Shown here: positions 55,117 through 64,000 of the stretch, in pieces
Position numbering within the stretch: the stretch's first letter is position 1
Layout of the letters: the number at the start of each line of letters is the position of its first letter
From: Sphingomonas bisphenolicum
GTDB lineage: Bacteria; Pseudomonadota; Alphaproteobacteria; Sphingomonadales; Sphingomonadaceae
Length of the DNA stretch: 64,000 nucleotides
Direction of reading: 5' to 3'
Assembly: GCF_024349785.1 (NCBI RefSeq)
Contig: NZ_AP018817.1
Location: 3,069,501-3,133,500 of the forward strand
Notes under the pieces: model-generated
Seen by the model: only the letters and a program-made list of their open reading frames with translations
Database searches by the model: none
What the model was told of the DNA's origin: nothing
Position numbers and translations under genes: made by a program

Positions 55117-56845
55117 GGCGCCGCCGGCGAACGCGCTGCGCTTTCCAGAGCCGATCGACGATGATCCGGGCGCCTGCTCCGTCCCGCGCGGTGGCGGCTG
55201 GCGCCCCGGCGCGCGCTGGGCGCGGGACGGCGCGCTGGGACGTCGGCCATCGCGGTCCGACATGGAGGCCTTGCCGGCCCATCAAAGGCCGACAATGCGC
55301 GAGATGGGCAGGCGCAGTGAGCATGCAGAACATCCCTTCAAAGCGATGCGATCAGACGACGGGCACAGCGGCACGCTGGCCGCTGCGCCGAGTTGGGCGG
55401 CATGGTGGGGCACGCCGACCGTGCTCGTCACCCGGAGCGGTCAGAAAGATATCATCACGGCCGCCTCCCCGCGCGCGCTCGAACTTGGCCTGCTGCCCGG
55501 CATGGCTGCCGCTCATGCCCGTGCGCTGGTTGCCGATCTCGACGTCCGCGACGCCGAGCCGGACGCCGATCGCGCCTGGCTCGACCGGCTTGCCCTTCAC
55601 GCGGCGCGGCAATGGACGCCGACGGCGAGCGTATCGGGGCTCGACGGGCTGTGGTTCGATCTCAGCGGCACGACGCACCTGTTCGGGGGCGAAGATCATT
55701 TCTGCCGGCGGCTGCTCGCTTTCTTGAAGCGCCTGGGTTTCACGGCCCGGATCGCGGTTGCTGGGACGCCCGGCGCCGCGCATGCGCTGGCGCGGTTCGG
55801 CGGCCGCCCGATAACCTTGCTGGCGCCCGGCGAAGAGGCCCAGGCGATCGCCGACCTTCCGCTCGCCGCGCTCCGGCTCGAACCCGAAGCCCTGGTCGCG
55901 GCGGCCCGTTTCGGGTTGGAGCGCATCGCCGATCTCTATCCCATGCCGCGCGGCCCGCTCGCGCGCCGGCTTGGTCTTGCGACGGTCGATCGCCTCGACC
56001 AGGCAAGAGGCAGTCTCGCCGAGCCAATCGTCCCGGTCGTGCCCGCCGAGGCGCCGCGGGTGACACGCCATCTGCTCGAACCTATCGGCACGCCCGAAAG
56101 CATCGCCCAGGTGATCACCGACCTTGTCGACGATCTCGTGGTCCTGCTCCGCACGCGCGGGCTTGGCGCACGTGCGGTTCTGCTCATCGCCAACCGGGTC
56201 GACGGCGAAGCGCAACGCCTTGGCATCGGCGCCTCCCGGGCGACGCGCGACGAGCGGCATTTGAAGCGCATGTTCGCGCTTAAGATCAGCGAACTCGACC
56301 CCGGCCTTGGCATCGAGGCGATGCACCTTGCCGTTCCCTATCATGAGCCGCTCGGCGCCCAGGCCGCGGGCGCGCTTCTCGAGAGCTCGGGCAAGACCCG
56401 CGACATAGCGCCGCTCGTCGACCAGCTCGGCACGCGCGCGGGCGTGTCGGCGCTGTTCCGACTCTCATCGCGCGAGAGCGACGTGCCCGAACGGGCGATG
56501 CGGCGCGTGTCGCCGCTCGCCACGCCCACCGGATGGCCGGGCTGGAAACGCCCGGTGCGGTTGCTCAAGCGCCCCGAGCCGCTTGCCAATGTCGTTGCGC
56601 TCCTGCCCGATCATCCGCCGCGCCGCTTTGTCTGGCGCGGTCAAAGCTACCGCGTCGTCGCCGGCGACGGGCCCGAGCGCATCCATGGCGAGTGGTGGCG
56701 ATCGCCTCAGGAAATGTGGGCGGTGCGCGATTATTTTCGGGTGGAGGCGGAAGGCGGCGCGCGCTTCTGGCTGTTTCGCCGCGGCGACGGCGTCGAGGCT
56801 GAGACCGGCGACCTCAGCTGGTATATGCACGGAATGTTCGGCTGA
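55034..56845 (+). CDS. imuB: ImuB, Y-family polymerase-like protein (inactive polymerase)
   Basis: The product is 603 residues from ATG 55034 ([20 protein letters not shown]), the conserved ImuB N-terminus. The polymerase-like part has [20 protein letters not shown] and [20 protein letters not shown], without the paired acidic metal ligands of active Y-family enzymes. ImuB links DnaE2 to the beta clamp. The first ~150 residues carry an Arg/Pro-rich insert. The stop overlaps the dnaE2 ATG by one base (TGATG). Confidence 0.93.
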   Translation: MQRVASLFLPQLPIERLRGNERPATLPEAPPANALRFPEPIDDDPGACSVPRGGGWRPGARWARDGALGRRPSRSDMEALPAHQRPTMREMGRRSEHAEHPFKAMRSDDGHSGTLAAAPSWAAWWGTPTVLVTRSGQKDIITAASPRALELGLLPGMAAAHARALVADLDVRDAEPDADRAWLDRLALHAARQWTPTASVSGLDGLWFDLSGTTHLFGGEDHFCRRLLAFLKRLGFTARIAVAGTPGAAHALARFGGRPITLLAPGEEAQAIADLPLAALRLEPEALVAAARFGLERIADLYPMPRGPLARRLGLATVDRLDQARGSLAEPIVPVVPAEAPRVTRHLLEPIGTPESIAQVITDLVDDLVVLLRTRGLGARAVLLIANRVDGEAQRLGIGASRATRDERHLKRMFALKISELDPGLGIEAMHLAVPYHEPLGAQAAGALLESSGKTRDIAPLVDQLGTRAGVSALFRLSSRESDVPERAMRRVSPLATPTGWPGWKRPVRLLKRPEPLANVVALLPDHPPRRFVWRGQSYRVVAGDGPERIHGEWWRSPQEMWAVRDYFRVEAEGGARFWLFRRGDGVEAETGDLSWYMHGMFG

Positions 56846-59800
56846 TGGCAGCGCCGCAAACGTCCTATGTCGAACTTCAGGTGACGAGCCATTTCTCGTT
56901 CCTGCGCGGCGCGTCCTCGCCCGAGGAGCTGTTCGCCGCCGCGGCGCTTCGTGGACATTCCGCGATGGGCCTGGCGGATTGGGGAACGGTCGCGGGCGTC
57001 GTGCGCGGATGGGATGGCCAGAAGGCGACCGGGGTCCGGATGATCGCGGGGAGCCGGGTCGATCTGGTCGATGGTCGCGCGCTGCTCCTCTATCCTCGAT
57101 CGCGCCCGGCCTGGTCGCGGCTGACGCGGCTCCTCTCGATCGGCAAGAAACGCGGCGGCAAGGGCAAATGCCTGCTCGAATGGGCGGACGTCGCTGCCCA
57201 TTCTGAAGATATGGTCGGCATCCTGGTACCCGATATGCCCGGCGACATCACGGGCAGCCATCTTCGCGACCTGTGCGATATATTCGGGCCGCGTGGCTTT
57301 TGCGCGCTGTCGCTGCGCCGTCGTCCGGACGATGCCGAGAGGCTGCACCGGCTCGATGTCCTTGCGCGCGTAAGCGGCGTACGGTCGGTTGCGACCGGCG
57401 ACATCCTCTATCACAGCGCCGAACGACGTCCGCTGCAGGACGTGATGAGCGCGATCCGCGAGAAGTGCACCATCGACGAGCTGGGTTTCCGCCGCGAGCG
57501 GTTCATGGATCGTGACTTGAAATCGCCCGCGGAGATGGAACGCCGTTTCGCCGCTTTCCCCGACGCGATCGCAGCCAGCGCCGCCATCGCTGCGCAATGC
57601 ACCTTCGATCTTGGCGAAATCCAATATCAATATCCCTATGAGGAGGTGATGGAAGGGCGAACCGCCCAGCAGGCTCTCGCTGCGCTTACGAGACAGGCGG
57701 CCGAGGTCAAATTCCCCGACGGCGTCCCCAAGCGCTATCGCGACCAGATCGACCATGAGCTCGGCCTCATCGAACGGCTCGGCTATGCGCCCTATTTCCT
57801 GACGGTCAATGCGATCGTCGCCGAGAGCCGGCGACGCGGTATCCTGTGCCAGGGGCGTGGATCGGCTGCCAATAGTTGCGTGTGCTATCTGCTGGGCGTC
57901 ACGTCGATCGATCCGATCCAGCATGAGCTGCTGTTCGAACGGTTCGTCTCGGGCGAGCGGCGCGAACCGCCCGATGTCGACGTCGATTTCGAGCATGAGC
58001 GCCGCGAGGAGATCATCCAGTGGATTTACGAGACCTATGGTCGCGACCACTCGGCCCTGACCGCCGTCGTCACCCGCTATCGCACGCGCGGCGCCGTCGC
58101 CGAGGTCGGCAAGGCGCTCGGGCTCCCGCGCGACTTGACCAAGATGCTGACGGGTCTGGTCTGGGGTTGGAGCATGGATGGCATTCCGCAAGAGCAGATC
58201 GAGAGCCTCAATCTCAACGCCGAGGATCATCGCCTGAAGCTCACCCTGGACCTGGCGCGCCAGCTGATCGGCACGCCACGCCATCTCTCGCAGCATCCCG
58301 GCGGCTTCGTACTGACGCAGAATCGGCTCGACGATCTCGTGCCGATCGAGCCCGCGCGGATGGAAGACCGGCAAATCATCGAATGGGACAAGGACGATAT
58401 CGACGCCTTGAAGTTCATGAAGGTCGATGTGCTGGGGCTTGGCATGCTCGGCTGCATGAACCGCGCGTTCAACCTTCTGGAACAGGACAAGGGCATCCGC
58501 GTCACGATGGCGGATCTCCAGGACGATGACCCCGACGTTTACGCCATGATCCAGAAGGCCGACACGCTCGGCACCTTCCAGATCGAGAGCCGCGCGCAGA
58601 TGTCGATGCTGCCGCGCATGAAGCCGCGGGAATTTTACGATCTCGTGATCGAAGTCGCGATCGTGCGCCCCGGGCCGATCCAGGGCGACATGGTCCATCC
58701 CTATCTTCGCCGGCGCGAGGGGAAGGAAAATCCCGAATATCCCAAGCCGGAACTGCGCGCCGTGCTCGAAAAGACATTGGGCGTGCCGCTGTTCCAGGAG
58801 CAGGCGATGAAGGTCGCGATCGTGGGCGCGGGGTTCAGCCCGCAGGAGGCCGACCAGCTTCGCCGCGCCATGGCAACTTTCAAGCTCACCGGCGGCGTCA
58901 GCCACTTCTACGACAAGCTCGTGGGCGGAATGGTCGCGCGCGGCTATCCCAAGGACTTTGCCGAGCGCACGTTCAAGCAGATCGAGGGGTTTGGCTCCTA
59001 CGGCTTTCCCGAAAGCCACGCGGCCTCCTTCGCCAAGATCGCTTACGCGTCCTGCTGGATGAAACATCATCATCCCGACGTCTTCTGCGCTGCGCTTCTG
59101 AACGCCCAGCCCATGGGCTTCTATGCGCCCGCGCAGATCGTGCGCGATGCGCGCAACCATGGCGTCGAAGTCAGGCCCGTCTCGATCAATCACAGCCATT
59201 GGGACTGCTCGCTCGAGGAGACTAGAGGCCGATACAAGGCGGTCCGTCTCGGCCTCCGGCAGGTGCGCGGCCTTGCCAACATCCATGGCGCGGCGATCGT
59301 CGCGGCGCGCGGCCCCGCTCCCTATGAGAGCATCGAGGAGGTGTGGCGCCGGGCCGGCGTGCCGCGCGCCGCGATCGAGCGGCTGGCCGAGGCCGATGCT
59401 TTCCAATGCCTTGCCCATGACCGGCGCCAGGGGCTTTGGAAGGTCAAAGGCCTGGGCGAAGCGCCGCTGCCGCTGTTCGCGGCGGCCGACGCGCGGGAGC
59501 AAGGCTTCTCGCCCGAAGGCCTGGAACCGGACGTGACGCTTGCCAAGATGACGGCGGGCCGTGAGGTGGTCGAGGATTATCGGGCGTTGCAGCTCTCGCT
59601 GCGCGGCCATCCGCTGCAATTCCTGCGCGCCCGACTGGACGAGATGCGTATCGTCAGATGCGCGGATCTTACGACCGTGCGCGAAGGCCGCAATGTCGAG
59701 GTCGCCGGCGTGATCCTTGTCCGCCAGCGGCCGGGCTCGGCCAAGGGCGTTCTGTTCGTAACGATCGAGGATGAGACGGGGGTGGCGCAAGGCATCCTCT

Positions 59801-60117
59801 GGCCTGACCGCTTCGAGATCTACCGCCGCCAGGTCATGTCCGCCTCGATGATCGCGATGCGGGGGCGCCTCCAGAAGGAAGGCGAGGTCATCCATATCAT
59901 CTGCGACCGCATCACCGATCATGACGATATGCTGCGCTCCATCGGACGCATGGATTTCAGCGTCATGCCGGGACGCGGCGATGGTGCGACCCATGGGGGC
60001 GGACCCGACCCGCGCGATCCGGGCATACCGCGCGGCCGAACATTGGCGTCGGCGCCATTCGGTACGGCCGCCGAACGAGAAGAGATCGTGCGTATCCGCA
60101 GCCATGACTTCCATTGA
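56845..60117 (+). CDS. dnaE2: error-prone DNA polymerase DnaE2
   Basis: The product is 1090 residues, the usual DnaE2 length. The N-terminal PHP domain starts [20 protein letters not shown]. The polymerase palm has [20 protein letters not shown] with the catalytic aspartates, plus [20 protein letters not shown]. The thumb/fingers have [20 protein letters not shown] and [22 protein letters not shown]-terminal OB fold ([20 protein letters not shown]) ends at SHDFH. It carries out translesion synthesis with ImuA/ImuB and is last in the LexA-controlled operon. Confidence 0.97.
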   Translation: MAAPQTSYVELQVTSHFSFLRGASSPEELFAAAALRGHSAMGLADWGTVAGVVRGWDGQKATGVRMIAGSRVDLVDGRALLLYPRSRPAWSRLTRLLSIGKKRGGKGKCLLEWADVAAHSEDMVGILVPDMPGDITGSHLRDLCDIFGPRGFCALSLRRRPDDAERLHRLDVLARVSGVRSVATGDILYHSAERRPLQDVMSAIREKCTIDELGFRRERFMDRDLKSPAEMERRFAAFPDAIAASAAIAAQCTFDLGEIQYQYPYEEVMEGRTAQQALAALTRQAAEVKFPDGVPKRYRDQIDHELGLIERLGYAPYFLTVNAIVAESRRRGILCQGRGSAANSCVCYLLGVTSIDPIQHELLFERFVSGERREPPDVDVDFEHERREEIIQWIYETYGRDHSALTAVVTRYRTRGAVAEVGKALGLPRDLTKMLTGLVWGWSMDGIPQEQIESLNLNAEDHRLKLTLDLARQLIGTPRHLSQHPGGFVLTQNRLDDLVPIEPARMEDRQIIEWDKDDIDALKFMKVDVLGLGMLGCMNRAFNLLEQDKGIRVTMADLQDDDPDVYAMIQKADTLGTFQIESRAQMSMLPRMKPREFYDLVIEVAIVRPGPIQGDMVHPYLRRREGKENPEYPKPELRAVLEKTLGVPLFQEQAMKVAIVGAGFSPQEADQLRRAMATFKLTGGVSHFYDKLVGGMVARGYPKDFAERTFKQIEGFGSYGFPESHAASFAKIAYASCWMKHHHPDVFCAALLNAQPMGFYAPAQIVRDARNHGVEVRPVSINHSHWDCSLEETRGRYKAVRLGLRQVRGLANIHGAAIVAARGPAPYESIEEVWRRAGVPRAAIERLAEADAFQCLAHDRRQGLWKVKGLGEAPLPLFAAADAREQGFSPEGLEPDVTLAKMTAGREVVEDYRALQLSLRGHPLQFLRARLDEMRIVRCADLTTVREGRNVEVAGVILVRQRPGSAKGVLFVTIEDETGVAQGILWPDRFEIYRRQVMSASMIAMRGRLQKEGEVIHIICDRITDHDDMLRSIGRMDFSVMPGRGDGATHGGGPDPRDPGIPRGRTLASAPFGTAAEREEIVRIRSHDFH

Positions 60118-60400
60118 CGCGAACGCGCGGACCGGCGGCACGGTCGAACGCGCACTTAACGTGCTGCGCGAGGCGGCGGCGGACAAGCGCAAGGCGCAGA
60201 CGCGCGGCGTCGCCCTTGCCCTGTGGGTACTGCGCGGCCTTTGCGCCGACGAATGGCTGGTGACATTCTGGGAATGTGCGGGATCGGACGACGAGATCGG
60301 CCGAAGCCAGGGATTGCATGCCTCCTATAACGGGATCGTGCGCCAGCTCAGGACCAATGGTGGCATGGCAGGAGTGCCCCGCCCTGACGGCACCCGATGA
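60104..60400 (+). CDS. hypothetical protein overlapping dnaE2
   Basis: The product is 98 residues and starts 14 bases before the dnaE2 stop. It has a helical core [20 protein letters not shown] and [20 protein letters not shown], then [20 protein letters not shown]. No family is recognised. The overlap suggests translational coupling to dnaE2 and membership of the SOS operon, but that is inference. Confidence 0.6.
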   Translation: MTSIDANARTGGTVERALNVLREAAADKRKAQTRGVALALWVLRGLCADEWLVTFWECAGSDDEIGRSQGLHASYNGIVRQLRTNGGMAGVPRPDGTR

Positions 60401-60459
60401 AATGAGAGTGCCCGCGCCCTATATCGGCGGTGAGCAGGAGTTTCGCGAGAGTTGCAAAC

Positions 60460-60723
60460 ATGGCCAATGGCTGGGCGCCCGATGGCGCGGTTCAGGATCA
60501 GATCGACGACAGCGTGAAGGACGCTCTGGCGAGCGCACGAGCGCGCCTGCCCTCGGGGCCGGGCCTCGTGGATTGCGAGGATTGTGGCGAGCCCATTCCG
60601 CAAGCCCGACGCCGCGCCCTGCCTGGCGCACGTACCTGCGTTGCTTGTCAGGAAGGACGCGACAAACGCCCCACCTATTCGGGCATCAATCGCCGCGGCA
60701 GCAAGGACAGCCAGTTACGGTAA
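60460..60723 (+). CDS. DksA/TraR-type C4 zinc-finger protein
   Basis: The product is 87 residues from ATG 60460. The C4 finger is CEDCGEPIPQARRRALPGAR followed by TCVACQ, the DksA/TraR signature. It lacks the long N-terminal coiled coil of true DksA, so it resembles short YbiI/TraR-like proteins. Some of those bind the RNA polymerase secondary channel; others are uncharacterised. Confidence 0.9.
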   Translation: MANGWAPDGAVQDQIDDSVKDALASARARLPSGPGLVDCEDCGEPIPQARRRALPGARTCVACQEGRDKRPTYSGINRRGSKDSQLR

Positions 60724-60757
60724 TGGCCCGCAACGGGTCCGTGGCACCGTCAGATGA

Positions 60758-61219
60758 TCAGGGTCCGCCGACGAACGCGCTGCGGTCGATCAGGACTTCG
60801 CCTTCCTCCTCGCCGTCCCAATAATGTGCGCTGGTGGCGTGGACCTTGATCAGCACGAGACCTGGCGTATCGGCGCCCTGCTTGAACCAGCGATCAAGAT
60901 CCTTGGTCCAGTGCGCCTCGAAGCTGGCCTTGTCGCGGATCAGCTCCGCCTGCCCTTCGATGGCGATGAAGAAGGGCCGAAGCCCCAGCATGCCGGCTTT
61001 TCCCTGAAAACTCAGGCCGACCTTGGGGTCGCTGGCGATGTCCGCAACCATCTGGGTATCGTCGGTCGTGAAGAACCAGCTATCGCCGTCATAGTCGACG
61101 TCGCGATTATTGCTCATCGGCCGCGACCCGATGGTGCCGCCCGGACCGTGGGTCGAGAGCATTGCGAAGTCGATATCCTTCATCTTCTCGGCGAGGTCTC
61201 TTACTGTTCTTTCTGACAT
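60758..61219 (-). CDS. pyridoxamine 5'-phosphate oxidase family protein (general stress protein 26-like)
   Basis: The product is 153 residues. The PPOX split-barrel pattern is MKDIDFAMLSTHGPGGTIGS and RPMSNNRDVDYDGDSWFFTT, then VGLSFQGKAGM and FKQGADTPGLVLIKVHATSA. Members of the GSP26 subgroup bind flavin. It is divergent from the zinc-finger unit and convergent with nothing; a stress role is by family only. Confidence 0.88.
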   Translation of the reverse strand: MSERTVRDLAEKMKDIDFAMLSTHGPGGTIGSRPMSNNRDVDYDGDSWFFTTDDTQMVADIASDPKVGLSFQGKAGMLGLRPFFIAIEGQAELIRDKASFEAHWTKDLDRWFKQGADTPGLVLIKVHATSAHYWDGEEEGEVLIDRSAFVGGP

Positions 61220-61296
61220 ATCGTGCTCCTCGAAACTAAGGTTGTTGAAATCGGTCGGTGCGCCCGCTGCCGATCTTCGTCACTATGAATGCTGAT

Positions 61297-61503
61297 CTAG
61301 CTTCCAGGCTCGACATTGGTCTCGGCCGCAAGACCATTCTCGTTTTCGTCATCGGCGGGATTGCCTTCCGCCTCGATCTCCTTGTCCAACTCCTCCAGTT
61401 CGAGGTCACTCGGGACGGGCGAGCCTTTTTCCGGCTCGGGCGGATTTCCCTCGTCCTGCTCGGGCGCGGGAAACGGGCGGTCATTTTCGTCTTCGGGGGC
61501 CAT
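61297..61503 (-). CDS. small acidic hypothetical protein
   Basis: The product is 68 residues from ATG 61501-61503, with a GGAGA ribosome-binding site upstream. It is extremely acidic and Pro/Asn-rich (MAPEDENDRPFPAPEQDEG...), with LELEELDKEIEAEG in the middle, and probably disordered. No family is recognised. It lies 77 bases upstream of the PPOX gene on the same strand. Confidence 0.55.
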   Translation of the reverse strand: MAPEDENDRPFPAPEQDEGNPPEPEKGSPVPSDLELEELDKEIEAEGNPADDENENGLAAETNVEPGS

Positions 61504-61652
61504 GACAGTCTCCTTCAGCTGCCCAACGCGCCATGTCGTCATCGGCTTCGTCCCAACGTAAATTCATTGGAATCTCCCCACGCCGCGCTTCTGCCCGGCG
61601 AACCCGATCCGCGGCTCCGGAACGTGCTGGCCCGCGCAGTGGTTTTGAGACG

Positions 61653-62213
61653 ATGATCGTCTTTCTAGACCTCGAAGCCTCGTCGCTTGGCAAACACAGC
61701 TATCCGATCGAGGTCGCCTGGGTGTTCGAAGACGGGCGCACCACGTCCTATCTCATCAAACCGGCCGCAGGCTGGACCGACTGGGACGAAAGCGCGCAAG
61801 CGATCCACGGCATCGAACGGGAGACACTCCTCGCCGAAGGCACGAGCCACGGGGTGGTCGCCCAGCAGATGCTCGTCGCGCTCAGCGGTCACGCGCTCTA
61901 CGCGAGTGCACCGTCCTGGGATGGCAAATGGCTGAGCGCATTGCTGCGAGCCGCAGGCCTGCCGCGCCACGCACTACGGCTTCAGGATAGCGACGACCTG
62001 CTCCATGAGACCGCGCGTGAAATCCTTGCTCCTCACCGTCCCGGCGCGGCCATCGAACGCGAAGTCGCGAACATTCTGGCGTTGACCGAGGTGCGCGACG
62101 ATCATGTGCCAGCACACCGGGCCCTGCCGGATGCCGTGGCTGAACGGGATCGCTGGCTCGCGGTTCGCGCAGCCGCTCAGGCTTCTCTCGCTTCGAGAAT
62201 TCCGCATGGCTGA
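61653..62213 (+). CDS. DEDD-type 3'-5' exonuclease-like protein
   Basis: The product is 186 residues from ATG 61653. Exo I is MIVFLDLEASSLGKHSYPIE, with the metal-binding D-x-E. An Exo II-like ASAPSWDGKWLSALLRAAGL follows, and Exo III is VPAHRALPDAVAERDRW (H-x-x-x-x-D, DEDDh type). It is compact and lacks a polymerase domain. Similar proteins trim DNA or RNA; the substrate is not evident. It overlaps the next gene by 8 bases. Confidence 0.82.
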   Translation: MIVFLDLEASSLGKHSYPIEVAWVFEDGRTTSYLIKPAAGWTDWDESAQAIHGIERETLLAEGTSHGVVAQQMLVALSGHALYASAPSWDGKWLSALLRAAGLPRHALRLQDSDDLLHETAREILAPHRPGAAIEREVANILALTEVRDDHVPAHRALPDAVAERDRWLAVRAAAQASLASRIPHG

Positions 62214-62571
62214 TCCGGCCAGACGCGTTGGCCACCATCCCGTTACGCCGGACGGGCGCTATTTCGTCGTGCGCGGACGGCTCTGGCGCATGTCCAACCC
62301 GGATCTCGGCGAGGACAGGCGCGCGACCTTCGTCCGCGCCCTCATGGCGGCACGGCGAAAGGTGGGCGCTGCCAAGCGCTCGGGGGACGAAGAGGCGGGA
62401 GATGCCGCGCACGCTGCAGTGGATGAGGCAAAACGGGCGCTAGGCGAGCGAGGACCGGTCTGGTGGACGGATGGCGCGCCCGACCTCAATCGTCATATGG
62501 CCCGAACGACGCCCTATGCGCATTGGTATGCCGCTCTCGACGGCGATCAGGGCGAACCGGAACGAGATTGA
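62206..62571 (+). CDS. conserved hypothetical protein
   Basis: The product is 121 residues from ATG 62206, overlapping the exonuclease gene. The pattern HPVTPDGRYFVVRGRLWRMS, then NPDLGEDRRATFVRALMAAR and RGPVWWTDGAPDLNRHMART, recurs in alphaproteobacterial proteins of unknown function. Together with the exonuclease gene it forms a two-gene unit. Confidence 0.7.
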   Translation: MADPARRVGHHPVTPDGRYFVVRGRLWRMSNPDLGEDRRATFVRALMAARRKVGAAKRSGDEEAGDAAHAAVDEAKRALGERGPVWWTDGAPDLNRHMARTTPYAHWYAALDGDQGEPERD

Positions 62572-62637
62572 TCGGCGCCTGTCTCCCTATCCTCCAGACC
62601 TACCTCCCCACAGGGTCATTGAAGTCGATTGTCCGGA

Positions 62638-63138
62638 TCAGCACGGCCAGGCGGTTGTCATCGGCCCCTCCCCACCCCCAATCGGATCGCGCTCGGGGAC
62701 CTTCAGCGTTGCAATGCGGCGTCTCGCTGCATTGTCCGGAGCCGAGCGACAAATGTCCCAGTCCTCCCCGTCGGGATAGGCGCCGACCACGAGGAAGTCC
62801 TTGCTCTGACTGATGCGGCGGTGACCGGTACCGACCGGAAGGAGCAGCACATCTCCCGCGGTTACTTCGACCGTCCGGCCGCCAGGCCCTCCCAACTCGA
62901 GGGTCGCATTCCCCGCGGCGACTCCGAGCGCCTCATGCGACGTCGAATGATAATGGTGATAGCCGAAGATCGTATCGCGCCATTTGGGCGGCCAGCCATT
63001 GAGGGCAAACCGGTCCTCGAACGCCTTGGCGATCGTCTCGCACGGCCCGTTCTCGACGCCACGATAGAGGATGACCGGAAGGCGGACATTGTTGGGCACC
63101 CAGTCATTCTCGGCAAGCAGGAAGGTCGCGATCTCCAT
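62638..63138 (-). CDS. cupin domain protein
   Basis: The product is 166 residues from ATG 63136-63138 (MEIATFLLAENDWVPNNVRL). The cupin motif 1 residues are HHYHSTSHEALGVAAGNATL (H-x-H ... E) and motif 2 is GDVLLLPVGTGHRRI, giving a metal site. An unusual feature is the N-terminal ~60 residues (NGPCETIAKAFEDRFALNGW), typical of the YjlB-like subgroup. Its start overlaps the ExoIII stop by one base, so the nuclease and cupin form an operon. Confidence 0.85.
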   Translation of the reverse strand: MEIATFLLAENDWVPNNVRLPVILYRGVENGPCETIAKAFEDRFALNGWPPKWRDTIFGYHHYHSTSHEALGVAAGNATLELGGPGGRTVEVTAGDVLLLPVGTGHRRISQSKDFLVVGAYPDGEDWDICRSAPDNAARRRIATLKVPERDPIGGGEGPMTTAWPC

Positions 63139-63947
63139 TATGCATCTCCCTTGGGCCTGCGTGTCCGCTTTGGCCTGTCGGCAAGCTCGATCCAGACGGG
63201 CGCGTGATCGCTGGTCTTCTGCCAAGCACGCGGACGCCGATCGACTTCGGCTGCCACCAGTCGCGCCGCCGCCGGCTTGTTGAGCAGGATATGATCGATC
63301 CGCAGGCCCGCATCGCGCTGAAAGGAATCCCGCCAATATTTCCAGAAGCTGTAGATCGGCTCGCCGGGATGCAGCGCGCGCAGCGCGTCAGTCCAGCCTT
63401 GCTCCAAGAGGCGCGCATAGGCGGCTCTGACCTCCGGCGCGAACAAGGCATCGTCGCGCCAGCGCCCGGGCGCATAGACATCGAGATCGGTCGGCATGAC
63501 ATTGAAGTCGCCGGCGATGACGACCGGCGCATCTAATCCGACCAACTCGGAGAGATGGTCGTGCAACCGATCGAACCAGCGAAGCTTGTAATCGAACTTG
63601 GGCCCGGGACGCGGATTGCCGTTAGGGAGGTACAGGCCTGCGATCAGCACGCCATTGACCGCCGCCTCGATGTAGCGGCTATGGCTGTCGTCGAGATCGC
63701 CCGGAAGAGCCCGGCGGGTCTCATGAATCTCACCGACACGGCTCAGGATCGCGACGCCGTTCCAGCTCTTCTGCCCGTGCCATATTGCTTCATAGCCAAG
63801 GTCCCGGATCGCCCTCTCCGGAAATCGTTCGTCGGGCGCTTTCAGCTCCTGGAGGCAGACTATATCCGGTTGCGCCAGTTCGAGCCATCGCAGCAGCACC
63901 GGAAGCCGCCCGTTGACCCCGTTCACATTAAAGGTCGCGATCTTCAC
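63138..63947 (-). CDS. xth: exodeoxyribonuclease III (AP endonuclease family)
   Basis: The product is 269 residues from GTG 63945-63947 ((M)KIATFNVNGVNGRLP); an ATG at 63977 adds 10 residues. The EEP-fold motifs are complete: FNVNGVN, VCLQELKAPDERFP, GDFNVMPTDLDVYAPGRW, LRIDHILLNKP and KTSDHAPVWIEL. It cleaves abasic sites and trims 3' ends in base excision repair. The gene adds to the repair genes in this part of the window. Confidence 0.93.
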   Translation of the reverse strand: MKIATFNVNGVNGRLPVLLRWLELAQPDIVCLQELKAPDERFPERAIRDLGYEAIWHGQKSWNGVAILSRVGEIHETRRALPGDLDDSHSRYIEAAVNGVLIAGLYLPNGNPRPGPKFDYKLRWFDRLHDHLSELVGLDAPVVIAGDFNVMPTDLDVYAPGRWRDDALFAPEVRAAYARLLEQGWTDALRALHPGEPIYSFWKYWRDSFQRDAGLRIDHILLNKPAAARLVAAEVDRRPRAWQKTSDHAPVWIELADRPKRTRRPKGDA

Positions 63948-64000
63948 GAGACGGGCGCGGTTGGGATTACCCAGCACAAACCTAGCGAAGGCTGCGCCGT

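Noticed and set aside
56731..60192. 1153-codon open frame opposite dnaE2
   Set aside because: Although very long, it is antisense to an unambiguous DnaE2 with all motifs; its composition (Arg/His/Asp-rich) is typical of antisense frames in GC-rich genomes.

Overview
The window is a GC-rich alphaproteobacterial chromosome segment, most likely from a sphingomonad (Sphingobium/Sphingomonas type). This is an inference from the codon style, the two large TonB-dependent receptors, an ImuA-ImuB-DnaE2 mutasome and two GTTC-N7-GTTC direct-repeat LexA boxes, the form typical of alphaproteobacteria. No strain can be named from the sequence.

Positions 1-37000 are mostly core chromosome. They hold the 5' end of eno; a four-gene cluster of Ala/Lys-rich membrane-anchored proteins (302-2266); a carA - RraB-like - lipoprotein - carB - greA - rhomboid run on the minus strand (2690-9146); yqeY, dnaG and rpoD (9302-14226); a MoxR ATPase and its probable CoxE-like VWA partner separated by four other genes (15139-21175); anmK and tyrS; PilZ and MscS-type genes; recG, sdhE and mfd; outer-membrane and MAPEG-like proteins; an EAL protein with a degenerate GGDEF domain; and moaA-nadK. 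A small cassette sits directly in front of dnaG: a DUF559 (Vsr-like fold) gene bounded by perfect 44-bp inverted repeats. The dnaG start codon there appears to be one base out of frame in a C-run.

Positions 37000-47900 are accessory. Two identical tRNA-Asn genes with related promoters flank a divergent pair of TonB-dependent receptors, one of them interrupted by an in-frame TGA. Directly behind the second tRNA lies the C-terminal remnant of a large serine recombinase. A complete IS21-family element (istA/istB with doubled terminal repeats) follows, and then an ABC exporter gene that is both frameshifted and truncated by the IS. The IS has no visible target duplication and its two sides belong to unrelated broken genes, so a deletion or rearrangement probably passed through it.

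Positions 47900-64000 look like a stress and DNA-damage region: phasin-like, hemerythrin, an EcfG-like ECF sigma factor with a candidate autoregulatory promoter, and AsmA. Next comes an SOS block. A LexA box sits between two divergent units: a Cys-less SRAP paralogue with an AlkB-like dioxygenase on one side, and a canonical Cys2 SRAP with DUF1810 on the other. A second LexA box precedes imuA-imuB-dnaE2. Small hypothetical genes, a DksA-type zinc finger, a PPOX protein, a DEDD exonuclease, a cupin and an ExoIII-type nuclease close the window. Together, AlkB reversal of alkylation, SRAP capture of abasic sites, translesion synthesis by DnaE2 and two extra nucleases suggest a compact DNA-damage tolerance locus.
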